Of a stretch of DNA of 64,000 nucleotides, positions 57,127 through 64,000 are shown piece by piece. Below the pieces are notes generated by a model. It was not told the DNA's origin, did no database searches, and was given only the letters and a program-made list of their open reading frames with translations. The DNA is from JAUXJB01 sp965226855. GTDB taxonomy: Bacteria > Myxococcota_A > UBA9160 > SZUA-336. Position numbers and translations under genes: made by a program. The first letter of the stretch is position 1, and each line of letters opens with the position of its first letter. The stretch is from assembly GCA_965226855.1 (NCBI GenBank), contig CBDDEE010000021.1, positions 182,554-246,553 on the forward strand. The letters are read 5' to 3'.

Positions 57127-57423
57127 ATGATGCCGGACCTATCCCGCTGGCAACTGCTGGCTTCGATGCTGCCTGTAATCGGGTCCGTCGTTGCGCTAGC
57201 CGTTTTCTATGGCCCGAGAGTTGGGAAGTTCGTCGGGATTCTCTTCGTAGTCCTCTTCATCGAAGGTGCCCTGCTCACCACCATGACGAACAGGGGGCGG
57301 CGACAGGGCCGGCTCGAGAATCTTGCTGAGGAGCATCAAGCGCTCTTCCGCGATGCTCAGTTCATGGGCTGGGTGACGGCCGGAGTCGTTGCCTGCGCGA
57401 CGGTCTACTTCCACTCGTGTTGA
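57127..57423 (+). CDS. small integral membrane protein
   Basis: 98 aa. Three hydrophobic segments: LLASMLPVIGSVVALAVFYG, FVGILFVVLFIEGALLTTM and GWVTAGVVACATVYFHS, with a basic NRGRRQGRLE loop. No family recognised. Reality is supported by ordered helices and charge distribution. Confidence 0.5.
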   Translation: MMPDLSRWQLLASMLPVIGSVVALAVFYGPRVGKFVGILFVVLFIEGALLTTMTNRGRRQGRLENLAEEHQALFRDAQFMGWVTAGVVACATVYFHSC

Positions 57424-57429
57424 GCAGAT

Positions 57430-58046
57430 TGAGCGCTACTCAAGTATGGAGCACGGCGCCGCGGGTCAAGTTTGTCCCCTGGAGATCCGATCTGTCTCTT
57501 CGGGAGAAGCTACGCACAACGTGCGTACCAAAAGTGGGAAATGAGACGAGAGCGAAGGGTCACGGAGCGTTATCCCGCGTTCTTGCCGGTCGAATTTCAG
57601 CGACTTGTCGGGAGGCCGCTGGTCCAGGCCGCCAGCACGCCAGCGAGGGAAGCAAGGCTCGACGAGGTCCCTCCGAGACGACGCCCGCAGAGCGACGCTT
57701 TCTCAGCTCGTTTTTCGAGCGATGGTGGGATGGCGAGTCAGACGTAGCGAAGCTCGGACCCTCGCCCCGAGGGAGTTGTTCGGTTCTGACGCCACTTGGA
57801 GGGCGACTGGCGACATCCACCTCGACCTGAACCTGACAGGCGGTCGATCGCCAGCAGATCCTGGACGAAGGCCGTGTGGCCCAGGTGACGGAGCGACTCT
57901 CGCAAGTCCGCCGGATCGCTGTATTCTGGATGAATCTACTCCGAAGTAACCAGACCCTAAATCCCTTTGAGATCAAGTAGTTGGCGTTCTCCGTACGCGT
58001 GGAAATCAATCTTGACTGGTCCGTATAGTTTACTAGGATCGGCTCC
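57430..58046. other. no intact gene
   Basis: Fragments only. At 57830-57915 the minus strand reads SDPADLRESLRHLGHTAFVQ and DLLAIDRL, a protein-like scrap of unknown family; 57540-57700 on the plus strand (RRVTERYPAFLPVEFQRLVG) is another. Positions 57950-58046 should hold the promoter of the Rrf2-type regulator. Confidence 0.35.
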
Positions 58047-58547
58047 ATGCATCTCACAGCACAGGAAGAGTACGGATTTCGCTGCCTCCTCCAGGTGGCG
58101 CAGCACGCGGGCTCCGAGCCCCTGACGATCCCGGCCATCGCGGCGCACGAGGGCCTGAGTCCCGAGTACACGGCGAAGCTCATGCGCACCCTGCGCCGGG
58201 CCGGGCTGGTGACGAGCACGCGCGGGGCGAGCGGCGGCTATCAGCTCGCGAAGCCCGCTGGTGAGGTCAACGCCTGGCAGGTCATCGAGGCCCTTGGCGG
58301 CTCCTTCTTTCCGGAGGAGTTCTGCGACGCCCACCCCGGGCAGCTGCGGAGCTGCGTGCACAGCACCGGCTGCTCCATTCGCGGCCTCTGGGGCGTAGTC
58401 GAGCGCAGCGTGCGCGGCGTCCTCGAGAAGGTGACGCTGGCCGACATGCGGAGGGACGAGCGCGCCATGGTCGTCTGGCTGAAGGGCGCGGAGCCTCCGA
58501 CGACATCTGCATCCCAGGCGACGACATCGGCATCCCGGCCGAGCTGA
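58047..58547 (+). CDS. Rrf2-family Fe-S-sensing regulator
   Basis: 166 aa. Winged helix MHLTAQEEYGFRCLLQVAQH, LTIPAIAAHEGLSPEYTAKL and TSTRGASGGYQLAKPA (the wing). Three cysteines follow in FCDAHPGQLRSCVHSTGC (spacing C-x9-C-x5-C), suited to an Fe-S cluster as in IscR/SufR-type regulators. It lies 31 bp upstream of sufB, so autoregulated control of SUF is likely. A Thr/Ser/Ala-rich C-terminus. Confidence 0.88.
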   Translation: MHLTAQEEYGFRCLLQVAQHAGSEPLTIPAIAAHEGLSPEYTAKLMRTLRRAGLVTSTRGASGGYQLAKPAGEVNAWQVIEALGGSFFPEEFCDAHPGQLRSCVHSTGCSIRGLWGVVERSVRGVLEKVTLADMRRDERAMVVWLKGAEPPTTSASQATTSASRPS

Positions 58548-58578
58548 CGGATCCCCTCCGGACACTGCGAGGACCGAG

Positions 58579-60027
<1,449 letters not shown>

Positions 60028-60042
60028 CTCCGGAGGGACTGA

Positions 60043-60099
60043 GTGCTCGAGATCCGAGATCTGCACGCCTCCGTCGGAGGCGTGGAAATCCTGCGGGGC
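60043..60099 (+). pseudogene. sufC: sufC, first 19 codons only
   Basis: GTG 60043 behind GGAGGG, 15 bp after the sufB stop, reads MLEIRDLHASVGGVEILRG, the conserved start of the SUF ATPase. The next residues should begin LDL and lead to Walker A; instead the sequence changes at 60100 and runs into a GC-rich hairpin. Truncated. Confidence 0.85.
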
Positions 60100-60109
60100 G
60101 CTACGAAGC

Positions 60110-60195
60110 TCACACCCCCCCGCGCGCGCGCGCGTAGTGGGCAGTCATTGCGGGTCCTATTCCGCTCTGCCCACTGTGCGCGCGCGGGGGTGTGA
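60110..60195. repeat. GC-rich inverted repeat (MITE-like)
   Basis: TCACACCCCCCCGCGCGCGC... TAGTGGGCAG faces CTGCCCACT...GCGCGCGGGGGTGTGA around a loop of about 22 nt. Arms about 29-35 nt. It marks the break of sufC. Confidence 0.7.
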
Positions 60196-60230
60196 AAAGC
60201 CAGCGGGCAAGCACCTGTTGAGCACCGCTT

Positions 60231-60430
60231 TTGCTTTTCGGAAAGATCGGCCGGGACTCCTATTGGTTCGTCACCGAGGGGAACGTCACTGCCGCCGAGA
60301 AGTTGTCGACTCTACTGAACACGTCGCGCGGGTGCCTGGCCCTGGTCGGTCTTCAGCGCAGGGAGCGGAAGGTGCCCGACCTCCAGGCGTACCTCGCGTC
60401 GAAGGCGAACGAGGCCGCTGCACAGCCGTC
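60231..60430 (+). other. possible protein fragment
   Basis: The frame LFGKIGRDSYWFVTEGNVTA, AEKLSTLLNTSRGCLALVGL and VPDLQAYLASKANEAAAQ is protein-like but unrecognised. No ribosome site; 3' part overlaps the nuclease scrap. Confidence 0.3.
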
Positions 60431-60560
60431 TTCTCGGGCCTCACTCTCGGTAGCCTCATGGAAGCCAGGCTCAGCCCGCTTGGGCGTGTCGATGTTGAGC
60501 AGGCGCACCCGGTCCCGACGCCAGGTTAGGGGCCGGATGCGCCCGAAGGGGCCTGACTGG
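60420..60560 (-). pseudogene. staphylococcal-nuclease-like fragment
   Basis: The minus strand reads RDRVRLLNIDTPKRAEPGFH and EATESEARE, the VRLLxIDTPE-GEPG motif of thermonuclease-fold proteins. Both ends are missing. Confidence 0.5.
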
Positions 60561-60669
60561 GGCCGTATATACTGAACGCCAGCCTGCGGGCGTGAGCCTG
60601 ACGCCAATCTCTGGCGCTCCGCTGTCCCGGCGTGAGATCATGTGGCGAACCGCGGTTGGGAGAGAGCGA

Positions 60670-61134
60670 GTGAGCGCAGCGTCGAAACTCTGGGTCGCCG
60701 TCGTACTGGCGGTCGTCGTCGTGGGCTGTGTACCCCCCGATGATCGCCGCCCTGGGCTAGGGCTTCGGGGCGAGGTAGCGGAGCAGTTCCCGCCGGACTG
60801 GAGCTTCACCGACGAGCACAAGGAGATCGCTATCGAGGTCCACACGCCGTACCTCTTGCGACACTCGGTTACGATCTGGTGCGCGTCGGTCGATGAACAG
60901 CTCTATGTGGGCGCGGCGTTCCCCGAGACGAAGCGCTGGCCGGGCTGGGTGGATCGCGAGCCGAACGTCCGACTCGGGATCGCGGGCCGCATCTACGAGG
61001 CGCGTCTCGCCCCGTTCGACGATCCGAGCCAGCTCGCGCGTCTCCAGGAGGCGTACGCGCGGAAGTACGATCTCCCCGATGCTCCTCCGGAGGGAAGGCC
61101 GAGGCGGTACTGGCTCGTAGAGTCGCGCGGCTGA
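60670..61134 (+). CDS. lipoprotein, DUF2255-like
   Basis: 154 aa from GTG 60670 behind GGGAGAG. Signal segment KLWVAVVLAVVVVGC with the lipobox Cys at about residue 20, so likely anchored to a membrane. Mature part: DEHKEIAIEVHTPYLLRHSV, TIWCASVDEQLYVGAAFPET, EPNVRLGIAGRIYEARLAPF, a split-barrel pattern like PNPOx-type or DUF2255 proteins. Role unknown. Confidence 0.65.
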   Translation: MSAASKLWVAVVLAVVVVGCVPPDDRRPGLGLRGEVAEQFPPDWSFTDEHKEIAIEVHTPYLLRHSVTIWCASVDEQLYVGAAFPETKRWPGWVDREPNVRLGIAGRIYEARLAPFDDPSQLARLQEAYARKYDLPDAPPEGRPRRYWLVESRG

Positions 61135-61161
61135 GCGAGAACGCTGGCTCCTCGAGCGACA

Positions 61162-61307
61162 TTGCCCAGGCGCAATCTCGGGCGTTCCGGTCTCGACATC
61201 ACACCTGTGGGCTTTGGCGTCTGGGCTATCGGCGGTGGCGGCTGGTCTTTCGGCTGGGGCCACCAGGACGACAAGCACTACTCCAGGATGCGGAACGCCT
61301 CTGGCTG
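61162..61307 (+). pseudogene. aldo/keto reductase N-terminal stub
   Basis: RRNLGRSGLDITPVGFGVWA and IGGGGWSFGWGHQDD match the first strand-helix of aldo/keto reductases. It ends at about 61278 where an SDR scrap on the other strand begins. Confidence 0.6.
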
Positions 61308-61460
61308 ACTTCCGTCGACATCGGTGAAGGCGTACTCGCGCGCGAGATCACCTACAGCCAGGATCTTTGTCGTGTGGCGAAGGATGTCGGGGTCCGCCGC
61401 GAGGGCTGCGACCGCCCGGGCGTCGTACTCGGGCGACTCCGTCACCGACAGAGCTGCCTT
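61281..61460 (-). pseudogene. short-chain dehydrogenase C-terminal fragment
   Basis: The minus strand reads TESPEYDARAVAALAADPD, ILRHTTKILAVGDLAREYAF and TDVDGSQPEAFRI, the C-terminus of a group of SDR oxidoreductases. The front of the gene is missing. Confidence 0.6.
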
Positions 61461-61472
61461 TGGGGCGACGCA

Positions 61473-61562
61473 ATGCCCGAGCCTCTACTGCGAGTCCGCC
61501 TCAGGGACTACGAGCTGGACGAAGCCCGGAATGAGCTTCGCTGGGGGAGCTTCGACCGATGA
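61473..61562 (+). pseudogene. OmpR-type winged-helix start fragment
   Basis: 29 aa, PEPLLRVRLRDYELDEARNE then LRWGSFDR and stop. The FxDYELDxARxELR start is typical of winged-helix domains fused to TPR or cyclase proteins. TGA overlaps the next ATG (ATGA, 61559). Confidence 0.45.
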
Positions 61563-62238
61563 GCGCTCAAGCCGCTGAACGCAGGCTGGCTGCGATCATG
61601 TTCAACGAACATCGTGGGCTACACAGCCCTGATGGCGGAGGGCGAGGACAGGGGGCTGCGGGTGCGGGAGCGCAACCGGACGGTCGTCCGCCCCCTGCTC
61701 GAGCAGTACCACGGCGAGCGGATCGAGGAGACCGGGGACGAGTTCTTCTCGGTCTTCCCGAGCGCCGTAGACGCCGTGAACTGTGCGCTGGCGATCCAGG
61801 CCGCGCTGCGGGACGACCACGATCTCCAGCTTCGGATCGGGGTCCATCTGGGAGAGACCCTGTTCGAGGGCGGCCGCCTCTACGGCGATGGCGTCAACGT
61901 GGCGTCGCGCATCCGGCCGCTGGCCAAGCCGGGTGGACTCTGCGTCTCAGGCGAGGTGTACAGGGCCGTTCGCAATCAGCCCGGCATCGAGGCGAAGCCG
62001 CCTCGGCGAGCAGGAGCTCAAGAACGTCCCGGAGGCGGTCGCCGTGTACGTACTCGCGGGTGAGCCCGGAGTGCCGAGTCGAGCGCCGCAGGCGGGGCCG
62101 AGCGAACCGGGGGCATCGATCCGTTCCATCGCCGTGCTCCCGCTGGACAACCTTGGCAGCCCCGAGCAGGAGTACGTGGCCGACGGCGTAACGGACGCGC
62201 TGATCGAGAGCCAGGCGCTCGCTGACAGCAACCCCTGG
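61559..62238 (+). pseudogene. class III adenylate/guanylate cyclase, frameshifted
   Basis: ERRLAAIMF (frame 1), then NIVGYTALMAEGEDRGLRVR to IGVHLGETLFEGGRLYGDGV, NVASRIRPLAKPGGLCVSGE (frame 2), then LGEQELKNVPEAVAVYVLAG and SIAVLPLDNLGSPEQEYVAD (frame 3). The metal Asp of the usual TDIVG is Asn here. Two frameshifts (near 61600 and 61990), and the C-terminal TPR part is lost after ALIESQALA. Inactive. Confidence 0.75.
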
Positions 62239-62296
62239 GCACCGAGGACGACGACACGCCGCAGGCCCTCGAGGAGCTCTTTGGACTGTTGAGCTA
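62232..62296 (+). pseudogene. C-terminal scrap of unknown gene
   Basis: The frame TEDDDTPQALEELFGLLS and stop just before the SUFU-domain gene looks like a natural C-terminus; family unknown. Confidence 0.3.
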
Positions 62297-62306
62297 AGCT
62301 TCGCGG

Positions 62307-62873
62307 ATGCCGACGATTGCCGAGGCCGTGCTCGCCCACGCGCGCCGGAATTTCCCGGAGCGGGCCGTCGACAAGCTGCGCTGGGAGCAGGGCGGCCTCG
62401 TCGAGAACATTCCGGACCTCGCGCTCGTCCGCGTCGCGGGCTCCGAAGACGGGGCGCCCTGGGTCTACGTGAGCGCCGGGGCGTCGGCCGAGGCCATGGA
62501 TGACGGATACGGCCTTGAGTTCTTCGTCGTCGCCCGAACGGACCAGCAAGAAGCAGCGAAGCTGGTGGCGATGGTCGCGAACATGCACGCCGATCCGCGC
62601 TACCCGATGTCGCTGGGCCAGGTGCTCGAGATCGGTCACTCCTGGCTTCCGGGCTCCAGCTGCGATCACTTGCTCGTGTGCCTTCCCGGGCCATTCGGTG
62701 AGGAGTTCGAGTGGCACTCCCCGACCGAGCACACGATTCGCTTCATCTGGCTGATGCCGATCACGCGAAGCGAGGCCGAGTTCGTGCGCCAGCACGGCTT
62801 TACCGAGCTCCAGCGGAAGCTCGGCACCTCGCAGGTGGATGTGACGGCCCTGGAGCGCTCGTCGGTGGTGTAG
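62307..62873 (+). CDS. suppressor-of-fused (SUFU) domain protein
   Basis: 188 aa. VYVSAGASAEAMDDGYGLEF, FFVVARTDQQEAAKLVAMVA, LGQVLEIGHSWLPGSSCDHL, LLVCLPGPFGEEFEWH and IRFIWLMPITRSEAEFVRQH match bacterial SUFU-domain proteins. Such proteins are often immunity proteins of polymorphic toxin systems, but no toxin is nearby. Complete. Confidence 0.8.
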   Translation: MPTIAEAVLAHARRNFPERAVDKLRWEQGGLVENIPDLALVRVAGSEDGAPWVYVSAGASAEAMDDGYGLEFFVVARTDQQEAAKLVAMVANMHADPRYPMSLGQVLEIGHSWLPGSSCDHLLVCLPGPFGEEFEWHSPTEHTIRFIWLMPITRSEAEFVRQHGFTELQRKLGTSQVDVTALERSSVV

Positions 62874-63033
62874 TGCGTTCTCGCAAGTGTGGCTCACCGA
62901 GATTGTTCTTACGGGTCGACCGCATCTTACGGGTCGACCGCATCAGAAGTAGGTAGATAATGAACGGGCGGACCCTGCATCCCTCGACTCGAATCTCCTG
63001 CCAGACAATGAAATCGGTATCGATGGGGATCCC
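62874..63033. other. unassigned spacer with short direct repeat
   Basis: ACGGGTCGACCGCATC occurs twice (62910 and 62929). The minus frame IDTDFIVWQEIRVEGCRVRP continues from the smpB stub but is not SmpB. Confidence 0.4.
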
Positions 63034-63126
63034 CACTACGATTCCGGCCTCGATCGTCTCCTCGATCTGGTAGTTGAACCGGGCGCGACGGTTCTTGCAG
63101 ATCGTGTGACGCTTCGCCTCCGTCAC
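63034..63126 (-). pseudogene. smpB: smpB, N-terminal fragment
   Basis: GTG 63126 starts MTEAKRHTICKNRRARFNYQ and IEETIEAGIVV, the conserved N-terminus of SsrA-binding protein. After 31 codons the similarity stops (expected: a GTEVKSLR-type continuation); the replacement reads GIPIDTDFIV. It overlaps the upstream DUF502 gene by 4 bp (GTGA). About 80% of the protein is lost. Confidence 0.85.
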
Positions 63127-63785
63127 GTGCGCGGAGACGGTCTGCGCTTCGTCTCGGTCCCTTCCGCGGAGCTGTCGGCGATTCCGGCCGAGATGATCAG
63201 CTTGAACGCCTCCTCGACGGAGAGCCCCGTCTCGATGGCCTGGTCCTCGGGAACGAGCAGGAAGTAGCCCGTGGTCGGGTTCGGCGTGCTCGATACGAAG
63301 ACCTTGAGCAGCTTGTCCGGCAGCTCCGGTGCCAGTCCGCTCGAACGGCCCGTCACGAAGGCGTACATGAAGATGCCCTTGCGCGGGTACTCGATCAGGA
63401 CGACGCGGTCAAAGCTCGAGGTGGTGCTCCCGTCACCGACGATCGCGGCCATGAACTGCTTCAGCACCGCGTACAGGCTGCGAGCGACCGGGATCCTCTC
63501 GACGATGGCCTCCCAGGCGCCGAGGGCGCCCCGTCCGACGAAGCTCCGCGTGAGTGCCCCCGCGAGCAGGATGGCGACGAGAGTGACGGCTGCGCCCAGG
63601 AAGCGCGGCTGCTCGAGCTCCAAGCCTAGCGCGCGGAAGATGTTTGGCAGGACGAGCTTGTCGAGCTGGTCGACGAGCCAGAGAACGCCCAGCAGGGTGA
63701 AGCCGACCGGGACGAATACGAGCAGGCCGGCCAGGAAGTCGCGCCGAAGAGCGTTGATGACCCTACGCCAGAACCTGCGCCACAC
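63123..63785 (-). CDS. DUF502 membrane protein
   Basis: 220 aa. Two N-terminal TM helices (FLAGLLVFVPVGFTLLGVLW and AAVTLVAILLAGALT) and the DUF502 core: ERIPVARSLYAVLKQFMAAI, FDRVVLIEYPRKGIFMYAFV, VSSTPNPTTGYFLLVPEDQA and LSVEEAFKLIISAGI. Function unknown. Overlap with smpB shows an operon. Confidence 0.88.
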   Translation of the reverse strand: MWRRFWRRVINALRRDFLAGLLVFVPVGFTLLGVLWLVDQLDKLVLPNIFRALGLELEQPRFLGAAVTLVAILLAGALTRSFVGRGALGAWEAIVERIPVARSLYAVLKQFMAAIVGDGSTTSSFDRVVLIEYPRKGIFMYAFVTGRSSGLAPELPDKLLKVFVSSTPNPTTGYFLLVPEDQAIETGLSVEEAFKLIISAGIADSSAEGTETKRRPSPRT

Positions 63786-63829
63786 AGCGGACCTCCACCG
63801 CCGCCGCTCCCACGGCGGTGCTCGTCAAA

Positions 63830-64000
63830 TTAGCGGAGTCGATTTTCCGAGTCGACGAAGCAGATGCGCGGTTGGTGGCTGCGGGCCTCCTGCGTCCCCA
63901 GCTGAGCGTAGCTCGCGATGATGACGCGATCCCCGGGCTTGACGAGGTGCGCCGCCGCCCCGTTGATCCCGATCACCCCACTGCCGGCCTGGTGGCCGAG
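63830..64000 (-). CDS. panD: aspartate 1-decarboxylase, C-terminal part
   Basis: Runs off the window. SGVIGINGAAAHLVKPGDRV, IIASYAQLGTQEARSHQPRI and CFVDSENRLR match the end of PanD, the pyruvoyl enzyme making beta-alanine for pantothenate. The Gly-Ser self-cleavage site lies outside. Confidence 0.85.
   Translation of the reverse strand, partial: LGHQAGSGVIGINGAAAHLVKPGDRVIIASYAQLGTQEARSHQPRICFVDSENRLR

Noticed and set aside
60110..60195. Rho-independent terminator after sufB
   Set aside because: The hairpin is very long and GC-rich, lacks a U-tract and interrupts sufC; an inserted inverted repeat explains it better.

Overview
GC-rich Gram-negative chromosome segment. Evidence for that: a TonB-dependent receptor, an RND efflux pair, an autotransporter beta-barrel remnant, SUF genes, tmRNA and panD. 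No rRNA or intact tRNA is present, so taxonomy stays open; a proteobacterial or myxococcal lineage fits best. The striking property is erosion. About a third of the recognisable genes are fragments or carry frameshifts, and their broken ends usually lie at non-coding repeats or insertion-sequence relics. This pattern is typical of genomes under relaxed selection, such as host-associated symbionts (inference).

Layout. 1-6158: catabolic or secondary-metabolism cluster (AsnC remnant, ABM monooxygenase, secreted cupin, LLM flavin monooxygenase, PhyH dioxygenase, TonB receptor). 6159-11500: relics (alcohol dehydrogenase, TonB receptor tail, IS5, autotransporter, NmrA). 11524-13822: thioesterase, intact IS6 element, IS110 piece, nitroreductase. 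13942-18180: two long copies of composite repeat family A around a UDG-like gene. 18295-24579: small genes, a tRNA-Pro-like relic, cyclase-family hydrolase, GST, broken PQQ and glutamate dehydrogenases, PEP mutase/isocitrate lyase-family enzyme. 25013-27624: probable N,N-dimethylformamidase alpha/beta pair. 27783-31060: repeats, crotonase and IS30 remnants. 31152-37591: possible defence-type cargo (58-aa protein plus SMC/Rad50-like ATPase, an unnamed 225-aa protein, a second P-loop ATPase). 39725-44710: RND efflux operon whose TetR regulator is broken. 44770-47863: repeats. 48076-53018: TVP38 remnant, tmRNA, PTE-like hydrolase, DEAD-box helicase, methyltransferase and GST truncated against each other. 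53140-57066: large palindrome and repeats with DUF971/M20/F420-reductase pieces. 57127-64000: small membrane protein, Rrf2 regulator, sufB, truncated sufC, several remnants, SUFU-domain protein, truncated smpB, DUF502 protein, panD (runs off the window).

Repeat families. Family A is a mosaic of up to about 1.5 kb. It contains phased 10-bp repeats of the type TGGCACTACG, CTACATGTAG-type palindromes, paired GGACG-N-TGAAA-N-TGTCCC motifs and the antisense tail of an integrase-type transposase. Four long copies and more than ten partial copies occur here. Family B (core CCGGAAATCGAGAGACGAGA) occurs in at least six places and builds a palindrome of about 700 bp at 53.1-53.9 kb.

Functional reading. 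Two chromosomal systems look compromised: SUF Fe-S assembly (sufB intact, sufC cut after 19 codons) and trans-translation (tmRNA intact, smpB cut after about 31 codons). Either other copies exist elsewhere, or these functions are decaying, or the assembly is chimeric at repeats. The most system-like intact units are the dimethylformamidase pair, the 58-aa/SMC-like ATPase pair and the RND efflux operon.
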